Below, piece by piece: positions 6,526-13,517 of a stretch of 14,133 nt of DNA (position 1 is its first letter; the number at the start of each line of letters is the position of its first letter). The notes under the pieces were generated by a model. It saw nothing but the letters and a program-made list of their open reading frames with translations, ran no database searches and was not told the origin of the DNA. This DNA comes from Methanobacteriaceae archaeon (GTDB lineage Archaea; Methanobacteriota; Methanobacteria; Methanobacteriales; Methanobacteriaceae), in contig JADGNH010000039.1 in NCBI GenBank assembly GCA_017883605.1, positions 1 through 14,133 of the forward strand, read 5' to 3'. The translations under genes were made by a program, and so were the position numbers.

Positions 6526-6696
6526 TATAAAAATTTCTACTTGAATATAATAGTAAAACAATAATAATAATAAATAAAAAAATCTATTTTATTATATATC
6601 TAAAATTTAAGAGTAATTTAAAACTTTAAGAAATTGAATTAAATTTAAAGACTGAGATGAAATTGAGTTTAAAAATCAAAGACGGGGGATGGTTAA

Positions 6697-7257
6697 ATGT
6701 CCAAAGGAAATATTTTAAGCATTATAGCTATAATCATCCTTGTAGTGATTGTAATATCCATGTGGATTTTAGGTGCCACCGGAGTTTTCGCCGGGTTGGA
6801 TAACAAATCCTTCGACATTATTTTAGCTGTTTTATTGGCTATAATCGCAGGTTTAGCCATTGAATTGATTTATAGAAGATTTTCACCAAAATCAAAAGCT
6901 TTACAAACCACCATGACCCACTGCCCTGATGGTACCGATTCATTTGCCAAGTTGGTGCTTCCCAACAATAACAACATTATTGTGAATGGTGCTGAGCGAA
7001 TACTTGGAAGAGAAGACTTTCTGGGAGTTATTTCAACTGACAAGCTGTTGTTCATAGGTAAAGAACATTTTAAAATCATCAAAGAGTCAGGCTGCTTTTA
7101 CATCCAGGATCTGAACACCAAAAATGGGACCATGTTGAATGGTGAACCATTAAAGGGTTTTGAAAAAGTAAAATTAGAAGACGGCGATACAATAATGGTG
7201 GCCAAGAGTTTAACCATTAAATACAACGAACGAAGCCATATCAGTCAGATTGAATAA
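6697..7257 (+). CDS. two-TM membrane protein with cytoplasmic FHA domain
   Basis: A 186-residue protein with two membrane segments (about 5-28 and 38-60) linked by a short loop, then a basic YRRF stretch consistent with the rest being cytoplasmic. Residues 100-176 form a forkhead-associated domain: ILGRED, GKEHFKI with the conserved His, and DLNTKNGTMLNG with the Asn-Gly-Thr core, then DGDTIMV. FHA domains bind phosphothreonine peptides. The usual SRxH motif is here GKEH, so the conserved Ser is replaced by Gly. That Ser contacts the phosphate in many members, so affinity or specificity may be altered. A strong GGGGGATG site lies upstream of the ATG. It follows the VWA gene on the same strand after 275 nt and may recruit a phosphorylated partner to the membrane. 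No kinase gene is present in the window. Confidence 0.85.
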   Translation: MSKGNILSIIAIIILVVIVISMWILGATGVFAGLDNKSFDIILAVLLAIIAGLAIELIYRRFSPKSKALQTTMTHCPDGTDSFAKLVLPNNNNIIVNGAERILGREDFLGVISTDKLLFIGKEHFKIIKESGCFYIQDLNTKNGTMLNGEPLKGFEKVKLEDGDTIMVAKSLTIKYNERSHISQIE

Positions 7258-7398
7258 TTGTTAGTTACAACCCCATAATTTAAAGCACTTACATTCTCCC
7301 TTGAAAGACCTGGCTAAATCAACTCTAATCAAAGATGGGCATTATTATTACTTCCGGCTGGATCAGAAACTTAAATTAAAATTCAGATAGAATAGATG

Positions 7399-7415
7399 GT
7401 TCTTTTTTAATTTAA
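7399..7415 (+). terminator. oligo-T terminator after the FHA gene
   Basis: A T-run of six (about 7403-7408) followed by TTTAAATT lies 140 nt downstream of the FHA gene on its transcribed strand. The spacer 7258-7500 between these convergent genes holds nothing else I can support. Confidence 0.35.
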
Positions 7416-7500
7416 ATTATGAATTGTACCTAATAATTTTGTCCTGATCCACTAATCAGTATTTCTACCTTAATTTTAACCCGTAGATTATAAATGGTTA

Positions 7501-8277
7501 TTAACTCAAGTATTTAACCATTTTAATTACATCTTTTCCCTTTTTTATTTCTTTTTCCAGATCCAGTTCCACATAAGCCTTTTTTCCTTTACTGTAGCTT
7601 GATGAAACTATTAACTGATTTTCTCCCACCAGTTTAACCCCATCAACCGGTGTATGTCCCACTATTAGAACTTTACATCCCACCACCTTCAGAAAAGATT
7701 CCAAATCTTTCTGGGTGTAATCTGAGGAGCGGTTCCAGAGAATCTGGAATAACTTAGCATTGCCCAGATAACCATCAGCAGTGATGTTGATAATCTCATC
7801 AAGACTATTTATATCTCTAGATGGCCCTGCATGACTTATAAAAACTTTATTATCGGTTTTAACGGCGATGGGGAGTTTTTTAAAGAATTTCATGTATTCT
7901 TCTAATTTTCCCTTACATTTATCGCCAAAGTGTTCATAGAGCAGGTTCTCAAAGTTCAGGTTCTGGTTCACCCCGGACTTATAAATGCAGGTCTGGGATA
8001 CGGTGGCCCATTCATGGTTGCCCAGTAAAACATGGAAATTATCAGATTTCTCCCATCTGGACTTTACGGATTCTAATACCTCGACGGACCGGTCCTTCTC
8101 CTTGCCCATGGCATGGATGAAATCACCGGTCAAAACCAGATGATTATCGTTGTTGGAAAATTTATCCCAGATATCCATGAACTTTTCGTAATCTTTGAGA
8201 TTGCCATGAATATCAGTTATTACCAATAATTTACCCTTTTTAGGGAGTTCCACAAGTTTACCCCTATAATCATGCAT
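7501..8277 (-). CDS. calcineurin-like metallophosphoesterase (PPP-type phosphatase-like)
   Basis: A 258-residue phosphoesterase with every metal-binding block of the family in order: TDIHGN near the N-terminus, TGDFIH, LLGNHEW, FISHAG and a C-terminal IVGHTPVDG. This arrangement resembles archaeal PPP-type protein phosphatases and bis(5'-nucleosyl)tetraphosphatases. The usual GDxxDRG is replaced by GDFIHAMG, so substrate choice cannot be read. The frame remains open upstream to 8601, but that part translates a T-rich spacer into a run of Phe/Leu/Ile/Ser and is not believable as a signal or membrane domain. I chose ATG 8277 because a TATA-like TTATATAC (plus-strand 8301-8309) sits at the right distance for a leaderless start and because 20 residues before DIHG is normal. 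GTG 8364 is an alternative. It lies downstream of nucS on the same strand. Confidence 0.82.
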   Translation of the reverse strand: MHDYRGKLVELPKKGKLLVITDIHGNLKDYEKFMDIWDKFSNNDNHLVLTGDFIHAMGKEKDRSVEVLESVKSRWEKSDNFHVLLGNHEWATVSQTCIYKSGVNQNLNFENLLYEHFGDKCKGKLEEYMKFFKKLPIAVKTDNKVFISHAGPSRDINSLDEIINITADGYLGNAKLFQILWNRSSDYTQKDLESFLKVVGCKVLIVGHTPVDGVKLVGENQLIVSSSYSKGKKAYVELDLEKEIKKGKDVIKMVKYLS

Positions 8278-8300
8278 TGTTATTAATTTTTGTTGTTTTG

Positions 8301-8309
8301 GTATATAAC
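8301..8309 (-). promoter_or_regulatory. TATA box for the phosphoesterase gene
   Basis: On the minus strand this reads AGTTATATAC, centred about 28 nt upstream of the ATG at 8277. Transcription would begin at or just before the start codon. No Shine-Dalgarno sequence is present, which fits a leaderless message. Confidence 0.45.
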
Positions 8310-8364
8310 TATGTGGATTACGTTCTTTAGTTATAGCAAATGTGAGTCCAGCCTCCAGAATCAC

Positions 8365-8608
8365 TCCTAAAAAATAAAGATTATAAAAAAAATGAAGAAA
8401 AAAGAAGAAAAAAATTTGTAAACAAACTAAAAAAGAAAAAAAAATATTATAAAAAACTAAAAGAAAAAAACTAAAAAAACTAAAGAAGAGGAAAAAACTA
8501 AAGAAGAGGGAAATTTTATAAAAAATTAAAAAAATTGAAGAAAAGATAAAAAAATTGAATAAAAGACTAAAAAAATTTAACTCAATAAAAAATCTTATCA
8601 ACCACGCC
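8365..8608. other. low-complexity A-rich (plus) / T-rich (minus) spacer
   Basis: Almost 240 nt consist mainly of A with scattered G, T and occasional C on the plus strand. Internal repetition is visible: ACTAAAGAAGAGG is repeated at 8476-8512, and a unit of about 21 nt containing AAAAAATTGAA recurs at about 8526-8570. Neither strand encodes a credible protein; the long minus-strand frame is merely Phe-rich. In the transcription direction of nucS this is a series of oligo-T tracts, which would make an efficient archaeal terminator. Bases 8278-8364 between this tract and the phosphoesterase start hold its promoter. Confidence 0.7.
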
Positions 8609-9358
8609 TTAAAAGTCTTCTAGGGTTAATACTCCTGAATCTTTTAAGTCCATGGGAGGTTCCAGCGCTAAAAATTCCATTCCATTTTCTTCCAGGAGTT
8701 CCAGAGCATCTTCAGTTACCGATGGTGCCACCAAAATTCCCCTAACCAATTTTTTATGATCCACAAAGCTATCCAGATATCTTTTCAACTGTTTAACCGC
8801 ATTTACACCCGCCCTTCGACTTTTAAGCTCTAAAACCATTAAATTATCATTTTTATCCTTTCCCAGTATGTCGATGAAACCGGTATTTGTGGAGTACTCC
8901 CTGGCAGTTGGCCGGAATCCTTCCTCAATGATCCCGGGATCTGCCATTATCATATCCCTCATATCTTCTTCATAACCCACCAGCTCCAGCATTTGGATGT
9001 CTCGACCAGTATGATAGGACGCCAGGTAGGCCTGGCAGATCTCCACTTCCAGCACCTCCTTAGGATTCCTCCTCGAACCCCTCAGATACAGTCGATGGTC
9101 ATCCAGCTCCACAGTGAACTTGGTGCCTGGAGGCTGCCAGTTCACCGGCTCCAGGTTTCGGTCCTGATGGATCAAAAAAGAACCATCCCCCTTAATAATC
9201 ATGGTTCTGTCTCCCAATCCAAGCCTGCTTACAGCCCTGCCCTCATATTTAACCTTACAACACGCGAATAACAGTAAAAAGGCTCTTTTTGAAAATGCTT
9301 CATTTATAAAATTAAATAATTGGTCGTTATCAGGATTTTCTTTCACTAAAAATTTCAT
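8609..9358 (-). CDS. nucS: endonuclease NucS (EndoMS)
   Basis: A complete 249-residue NucS, the archaeal/actinobacterial mismatch-specific endonuclease that cuts both strands around G-T, G-G and T-T mismatches. The N-terminal half has the beta-sandwich features KVKYEGRAVSRLGLGDRT and NWQPPG (DNA-binding and dimerisation region). The C-terminal RecB-like nuclease has its active-site Asp163 in GFIDILGKD, Glu177 and Lys179 in LELKS, and the QLKRY motif (190-194). The protein ends in TLEDF, a hydrophobic-acidic tail that may bind the sliding clamp, as the tails of other NucS proteins do; this last point is inference. An in-frame TAA lies just upstream of the ATG, so the start is secure. A TATA box at 9403-9412 predicts a leader of about 25 nt. 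Confidence 0.93.
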   Translation of the reverse strand: MKFLVKENPDNDQLFNFINEAFSKRAFLLLFACCKVKYEGRAVSRLGLGDRTMIIKGDGSFLIHQDRNLEPVNWQPPGTKFTVELDDHRLYLRGSRRNPKEVLEVEICQAYLASYHTGRDIQMLELVGYEEDMRDMIMADPGIIEEGFRPTAREYSTNTGFIDILGKDKNDNLMVLELKSRRAGVNAVKQLKRYLDSFVDHKKLVRGILVAPSVTEDALELLEENGMEFLALEPPMDLKDSGVLTLEDF

Positions 9359-9402
9359 AAAACGATTTTATTGCTACACCTACAAATAATTCACCTTTAT
9401 AA

Positions 9403-9412
9403 TAAATATAAA
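9403..9412 (-). promoter_or_regulatory. TATA box for nucS
   Basis: TTTATATTTA on the minus strand, centred about 50 nt before the ATG, predicts transcription from about 9382 and a short leader containing GTAGGTGTAG. Confidence 0.45.
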
Positions 9413-9501
9413 CCAATTAATCATAATAATAAGAATTATAAAGAATCTGAATACTGTAAAAATGAGTAATAAAGGTTTTTAAAAGTTTAAGAGTATATAA
9501 A

Positions 9502-9559
9502 TTAAGATATAAAATAAAATAAATATCGGTTTAAGATATAAAATAAAATAAATATCAGT
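9502..9559. repeat. 29-bp tandem duplication (28 of 29 identical)
   Basis: The unit at 9502-9530 begins TTAAGATATAAAATAAAAT and is repeated at 9531-9559 with a single G-to-A difference near the end (CGGT versus CAGT). The copies lie just upstream of the TATA box at 9588-9597. Confidence 0.85.
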
Positions 9560-9587
9560 CCCCCATTGGTTTGAAAACTCCAAAAAA

Positions 9588-9597
9588 TTTATATAAA
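9588..9597 (+). promoter_or_regulatory. TATA box upstream of the M48 peptidase gene
   Basis: TTTATATAAA preceded by CAAAAAA is close to the archaeal BRE/TATA consensus. It would start transcripts near 9620, more than 200 nt before the coding region, so either a long leader exists or the nearer TTATAAATA at about 9797-9805 is the main promoter. Confidence 0.4.
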
Positions 9598-9834
9598 CCC
9601 TAAAAAAGAATATAAAAACTTTCCTGTGGAGATTTCATAAATTATTTAATCCATTAAAACCAATACATTCTATACAAAGTTATGTTATTTGAAAATAAAT
9701 TGTTCCAAAATTTTATTTTGAAGTGAAAATAATTTTATGGTGGAAATGTATTTAAGAAATGTTAAATACTACAAAAATGAAAATTATCCGAATTGTTATA
9801 AATAAAAAATGCCTAAATTTTATGTGGTGGAAAA

Positions 9835-11256
9835 TTGTCTGAAGCTAAAAATTTTATCATCAACACGGAATTAGCACCGAGCCATCTGGATGAAGCCCTG
9901 GAATTCATATATAAATATTATTTACTGCCTAAACCTGAAAACTTTATGAATATCGGGAAAAAAATGGAAAATAATTCCCTGCTTTTGAGTTTCACGGCTT
10001 TAGAACCGAAACATGGCTGGAAAAGTAGGGTGGAGATGAGATCAGGAGCCCCTATAGTGGTGGATTTAATCCCGGAGAATGAAACTCCACAAGAATTTCT
10101 GGAGACTTTAAAAGAAAGTCTCACCATTGCTGTGCAGTTTTATGAAGAAAACATACGACAGTCCACCCTCTACTTTGCCTGGGTGGAAGGGGAAGATGTG
10201 ATACCTGAACAACCACCCACCTCCCAGAAAAGGTTATCTGACCGGCTTTTTGGAAGTAATCTTCTAGTGATTTACATCCTGTTTTTCGGGATAAACATCG
10301 TACTATTCTTGTTATTAGGACTGGTTTACGCGGTGATAGCAATTTTAAGTTTCCAGCTTTTAATTGTCATATTTTCAGATAGAATTTACCTGGCCCGGAA
10401 TAACTGGAGGATCACACCAGAAAATCCTAATGTCCATTTAATAGAGTATCAGCTTCCTGTGGAAGAATTCAAAGAATTCAGGGAGAAATTCGGGAAGGAA
10501 GTGGTGGTCCAGATGAAAAAGGAAATATATGACAAGACTCTGGCTGTGGGGAAAAAACCTACCTGTGAGGTGGGTGAAGAAATATTTGAAAATTACGGAT
10601 TTAAATGCACCCCTGAGAGCAAACTGGAGAAAGTGGTAAATGTATACCAAATTGTGGAGACTGCTGCAGAAAAATTTAACCTGCCTGTCCCCAAGATCGT
10701 GATCTCCAATACCATGATCCCCAATGCAGCGGCCACCGGCCCCAGCCCATCCCATGGCCTTGTTTTGATAACCACCGGCCTTCTGGTGCAGTTAGATGAA
10801 GATGAAATACTCAGTGTGCTGGGACATGAGATGGGACACCTCCAGGGAAGGGATCCCATCATTCTTTTCTCCATAATATCCGGAGAATTCCTCCTTAGAT
10901 TTACCTTGTTTTTACCCATTGTCCTTTTAAATCCAATTATTTACATCGTGTTGGTGATGGCCCTGATATTCTTTGTGGCCAAATTCTTTGAGACCAGAGC
11001 AGATCTGGTTTCTGCCATGAAGATCGGCCAGCCACAGGTCCTGGCAGAGGCCCTAAGAAAAATAGGCTTCAATCGACTGCAGATGGAAAGAGCCGCATCA
11101 ACCAGGATACCGGGATGGATTACCTTCGACCCCCATCCCCCCATCTACTTCAGGGTGGACCGGTTGGAAAAGATGGAAACTCCCCTGAAAGTTAAAAACC
11201 CCCTGATACAATCAGCGAAAGATGTCTTCAAAGGATTCAGACGATCATTTGGCTGA
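9835..11256 (+). CDS. membrane-bound M48-family zinc metalloprotease
   Basis: A 473-residue integral membrane protease. Residues 1-130 form a soluble N-terminal domain I do not recognise. Two tight membrane segments follow (about 142-180). The region 265-325, including KIVISNTMIPNAAATGPS and LITTGLLVQLDEDE, is characteristic of M48 catalytic domains. The zinc site is HEMGH (331-335) with the third ligand Glu386 in FFETRAD. A second hydrophobic hairpin lies between them (342-384), and the late HPP motif in FDPHPPIYFRVDRLE completes the family pattern. It resembles HtpX/Ste24-type quality-control proteases with the active site facing the cytoplasm, but the large N-terminal domain makes it longer than HtpX (about 290). 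The start is TTG 9835 with GGTGG at 9826-9830. No ATG is available in frame nearby. Confidence 0.88.
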   Translation: MSEAKNFIINTELAPSHLDEALEFIYKYYLLPKPENFMNIGKKMENNSLLLSFTALEPKHGWKSRVEMRSGAPIVVDLIPENETPQEFLETLKESLTIAVQFYEENIRQSTLYFAWVEGEDVIPEQPPTSQKRLSDRLFGSNLLVIYILFFGINIVLFLLLGLVYAVIAILSFQLLIVIFSDRIYLARNNWRITPENPNVHLIEYQLPVEEFKEFREKFGKEVVVQMKKEIYDKTLAVGKKPTCEVGEEIFENYGFKCTPESKLEKVVNVYQIVETAAEKFNLPVPKIVISNTMIPNAAATGPSPSHGLVLITTGLLVQLDEDEILSVLGHEMGHLQGRDPIILFSIISGEFLLRFTLFLPIVLLNPIIYIVLVMALIFFVAKFFETRADLVSAMKIGQPQVLAEALRKIGFNRLQMERAASTRIPGWITFDPHPPIYFRVDRLEKMETPLKVKNPLIQSAKDVFKGFRRSFG

Positions 11257-11316
11257 ATTGTGATTTAATTTGGCTGAATTGTGATTTAATTCGGCTAAAT
11301 TAATGTGATTTAATTT
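11247..11316. repeat. 21-bp tandem duplication spanning the peptidase stop codon
   Basis: A perfect 21-bp unit beginning TGGCTGAATTG occurs at 11250-11270 and 11271-11291. The first copy contains the last Gly codon and the TGA stop of the M48 gene. A diverged third copy (CGGCTAAATTAATGTGATTT) follows to about 11316. Confidence 0.8.
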
Positions 11317-11358
11317 AACTTTGAAAATATAATTTAGTTGACTTTGAAATGCGGTTCA

Positions 11359-11376
11359 AATTATTTTATTTTTTTA
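11359..11376 (+). terminator. oligo-T terminator of the M48 gene
   Basis: ATTATTTTATTTTTTT on the plus strand ends at the last codons of the convergent acetyltransferase gene. An oligo-T tract at this place should stop transcription arriving from the peptidase gene. Confidence 0.45.
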
Positions 11377-11904
11377 ACGATCCTGGAAATCATCATTTTT
11401 TGCGTTTCTTTCCATTAAAATGACGTCCTTCCACTGTTCATCCATCTTAACCCTACTCCCGTCTGAGTCCACCTCTTTGAATCCAAATTTTTTATGTAAG
11501 GCTATGCTGGTAGTATTTGTGGGTAAAATGCGTGCTTTTAACGTCCAGATGCCATTTTTCTTTGATAATTCTATTATTTTTTTGAGAAGAGCCTGGCCTA
11601 TGCCCTGCCGCCTATATTTTTCAGCTACATAGACACCTTCTTCGGCAACTCTCACCTCCTGATCATCATCATTTACCCCGACAGCGGCATTTTTATTTGA
11701 TAGCGGAGTCAGTGCTGCCCAGCCCAGGACAACATTATCTTTAAATGCCACTATAGTGCATCCTGGGACCCTTTCTCTGATCCACACATCCCATGGCATT
11801 AAAAAAGCTTCAGAATCGGCATTTTCAGGATTCTCACCTTCAAAATAAATTTTTTCCACCTGTTCATAATCTTCAAATTTTATTTTTCTGATCTTAAAAT
11901 CCAT
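11374..11904 (-). CDS. GNAT family N-acetyltransferase (phosphinothricin acetyltransferase-like)
   Basis: A complete 176-residue GNAT enzyme. The acetyl-CoA pyrophosphate loop is RRQGIGQALL (residues 98-107), preceded by the beta-strand EEGVYVAEKY and followed by GIWTLKARILPTNTTSIALH, KFGFKEV and the C-terminal QWKDVILMER. This whole order matches the phosphinothricin/methionine-sulfone acetyltransferase branch (Pat/YncA-like), which acetylates the amino group of small amino-acid-like compounds. The real substrate here is unknown. Charged insertion NDDDQEVRVAEE (78-89) replaces the usual short link before the catalytic strand. AGGTG lies 6 nt before the ATG. It is in the same orientation as the MFS exporter upstream, with 99 nt between, so joint expression is possible but not required. 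Confidence 0.87.
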   Translation of the reverse strand: MDFKIRKIKFEDYEQVEKIYFEGENPENADSEAFLMPWDVWIRERVPGCTIVAFKDNVVLGWAALTPLSNKNAAVGVNDDDQEVRVAEEGVYVAEKYRRQGIGQALLKKIIELSKKNGIWTLKARILPTNTTSIALHKKFGFKEVDSDGSRVKMDEQWKDVILMERNAKNDDFQDR

Positions 11905-11983
11905 TAGAACACCTTTATAATAGCTGTAAAAAAAGATTTTACATTAACAACCTTTTTTTTTATAAGTTAAAATTTTATATCAA

Positions 11984-12004
11984 GTTTCAGGTACAATCTG
12001 AAAC
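11984..12004 (-). terminator. hairpin at the stop codon of the MFS gene
   Basis: GTTTCAG (11984-11990) and CTGAAAC (11998-12004) form a perfect 7-bp stem with a 7-nt loop, beginning at the last base of the TAG stop on the minus strand. No strong T-run follows, so it may protect the 3' end instead of terminating transcription by itself. Confidence 0.4.
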
Positions 12005-13380
12005 TAATTTGCATCCTTATTATCACCCATCAGCACCATAACCACCAGTCCCAACACACTAATAACTGCAAAGGCTATAAAAGCTGTTTTTAAACTTAGA
12101 AGGAAGGATGGAAAGTTTGAAGCAGTGACCTGAACCTTTCCCATATAGTTGGCTAAAATGAAAAGCAGTATTCCCAGGCTGATGGTCTGTCCCGCGTAGA
12201 TCATGGTGGATAGCGTGGCAGAGGCAACACCATAAACTTCGCGCTCCACACTGCCCATGAAGATATTGGTAGTGGGGGAGGAGAAGAGTGCCACCCCCAA
12301 TCCCACCAAGAACAGGCCCATGATGGGTATCCACAGCACCGTATTCTGATCCAGGAAGGCCAGGACCAGGAGCCCCAGAGCAGTGCTTCCAAACCCTAAA
12401 ATCGAAAACATCCGGTTTTCCATTCTGTCTGCTGCTCGGCCCACCAGGGGAGATAAAAGAGCCACCAAAGCCGGCTGCACCGCCAGTATAATGGCTGTTA
12501 TCTGGGGCCCCAGATAACGTAGATCCTGGAAATACAGGCTTAGAAGGGTCCACATAGCCGAAATGGCAATGTTCATCAAAAGCAGTGCCAGGGCTGAAAA
12601 GGATGAAATACGATTTCTGAAAATTTCAAGCTTTATCACTGGATTTGGGGACCTCTTCTCCATCACCACCAAAAGAACTACGCCCAAAAGACCAGCCAAA
12701 AGTAGCAGCTTTCCCATGGTTTCATGAATGGTTGAAAAACCGTAAAGGGCCACTATAAGGGAGATAATGTATATAGAGGAACCTAAAAAATCAAATTTCT
12801 CTCCTTCAGAACCTTTCCACTCTGTTTTCAATCTCCAAAAAATCAGAGACAATAAAATCAACCCTAAAGGTATGTTAAAGAGGAATATACTCCTCCATCC
12901 CAGGTTTTGAGCCAAAAAACCACCAAGAAGTGGTCCCAGGAAGAGTCCCACATACACTGCAGTCACATATATCCCCAGGGCTTCGCCCCTACGTCCTGCC
13001 GGATAAACCGAACTTAAAAGAGCTACCCCTGTGGCAAACATAAGGGAACAGCCCACTCCCTGCAGGAAGCTGAAAATAATTAAAAAGATCCCAGAGGGTG
13101 AAAGAGCGGCCAGTAAAGATGCCAGGGTGTATACAATTACACCGTAGGTGAATATCCTTTTTATGCCATAAATATCTCCCAATCTTCCAAAAGGCAGTAT
13201 AAATGCGGCACTAGCTAAAACAAATACGGTAGGTATCCATCCCAGGAAGATAATGTTCAATGCCAGATCTCGCTGAATTATGGGGAGGGCTATACTAAGG
13301 GATGAGCCCATGAAAGGTATCAAAAAAGATCCTAGGGCCACCACCAACAGTGCAGTGTTTCTCACACTTTTTTCTACCAT
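12004..13380 (-). CDS. MFS drug efflux transporter, DHA2 (EmrB/QacA-like) family
   Basis: A 458-residue polytopic membrane protein with about 14 hydrophobic segments, as expected for the DHA2 proton-drug antiporters. Motif A is GRLGDIYGIKR (65-75) in the loop between segments 2 and 3. The DHA2-type motif C region reads GLFLGPLLGGFL (145-156), and GWRSIFLFNIPLG (161-173) is the standard sequence entering the second hexahelical half. The N-terminal stretch SIALPIIQRDL is also typical. It likely exports hydrophobic compounds at the cost of the ion gradient; the substrate cannot be read. The start at 13380 has AAGGGGATG a few nt upstream on the minus strand. The long alternative frames overlapping it on the same strand are Gly/Pro-rich shadows. 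It diverges from the HIT gene and precedes the acetyltransferase. Confidence 0.9.
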   Translation of the reverse strand: MVEKSVRNTALLVVALGSFLIPFMGSSLSIALPIIQRDLALNIIFLGWIPTVFVLASAAFILPFGRLGDIYGIKRIFTYGVIVYTLASLLAALSPSGIFLIIFSFLQGVGCSLMFATGVALLSSVYPAGRRGEALGIYVTAVYVGLFLGPLLGGFLAQNLGWRSIFLFNIPLGLILLSLIFWRLKTEWKGSEGEKFDFLGSSIYIISLIVALYGFSTIHETMGKLLLLAGLLGVVLLVVMEKRSPNPVIKLEIFRNRISSFSALALLLMNIAISAMWTLLSLYFQDLRYLGPQITAIILAVQPALVALLSPLVGRAADRMENRMFSILGFGSTALGLLVLAFLDQNTVLWIPIMGLFLVGLGVALFSSPTTNIFMGSVEREVYGVASATLSTMIYAGQTISLGILLFILANYMGKVQVTASNFPSFLLSLKTAFIAFAVISVLGLVVMVLMGDNKDAN

Positions 13381-13400
13381 TTCATCCCCTTATTAAATTT

Positions 13401-13464
13401 TCATCATCAAATAAGTATCAAACCCATAATTCATCATCAAATAAGTATCAAACCCATAATTCAT
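13401..13464. repeat. perfect 30-bp tandem duplication
   Basis: The unit at 13401-13430, beginning TCATCATCAAATAAGTATC, is repeated exactly at 13431-13460, with four further bases (TCAT) of a third copy. It lies between the MFS start codon and the palindrome at 13490-13507, so it lengthens the MFS leader/promoter region. Confidence 0.88.
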
Positions 13465-13489
13465 TAGCAGACTAAACTGTCAAATGTAT

Positions 13490-13507
13490 CCCTCCACTGA
13501 TGGAGGG
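13490..13507. promoter_or_regulatory. perfect palindrome CCCTCCA-CTGA-TGGAGGG, putative operator
   Basis: Two 7-bp arms separated by 4 nt form a perfect inverted repeat in the divergent promoter region, about 11 bp upstream of the TATA element of the HIT gene. It is markedly more GC-rich than the surrounding spacer. Position and symmetry suggest a regulator site for the HIT gene, the MFS exporter or both. As RNA it could also form a stable hairpin. Confidence 0.5.
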
Positions 13508-13517
13508 CCATTAAATT

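Larger units (their letters stand above)
9413..9834. other. AT-rich divergent intergenic region between nucS and the M48 peptidase gene
   Basis: No reading frame of credible length or composition is present. It holds the nucS promoter on the left, a 29-bp tandem duplication (9502-9559), a good TATA box TTTATATAAA at 9588-9597, and a second TATA-like TTATAAATA near 9797-9805, close to the peptidase start. The first promoter would give that gene a leader of about 215 nt, the second almost none. No tRNA or structured RNA is apparent. Confidence 0.55.

Noticed and set aside
2354..7257. Complete Thoeris system
   Set aside because: Only a ThsB-like TIR protein is present; no ThsA (SIR2 or SLOG effector) can be found, and the expected catalytic Glu is replaced.
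8480..8512. Lys/Glu-rich plus-strand peptide encoded by the A-rich tract
   Set aside because: Frames are broken by TAA and TAG every few codons, and no start has a ribosome binding site.
8365..8601. N-terminal membrane domain of the metallophosphoesterase in the longest open frame
   Set aside because: It is a translation of low-complexity T-rich DNA, with no natural amino-acid distribution, and a good leaderless promoter precedes the internal ATG at 8277.
10438..10919. Two minus-strand frames of over 100 codons across the M48 gene
   Set aside because: They are antisense to the zinc-site region, with no starts supported by ribosome binding sites and no recognisable domains.
12059..12553. 164-codon minus-strand frame inside the MFS gene
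   Set aside because: It is Gly/Pro/Ser-rich with no domain and overlaps the strongly supported transporter frame, so it is a shadow.
13401..13460. CRISPR array or attachment site
   Set aside because: There are only two directly abutting copies with no spacers, and no cas or integrase genes are nearby.
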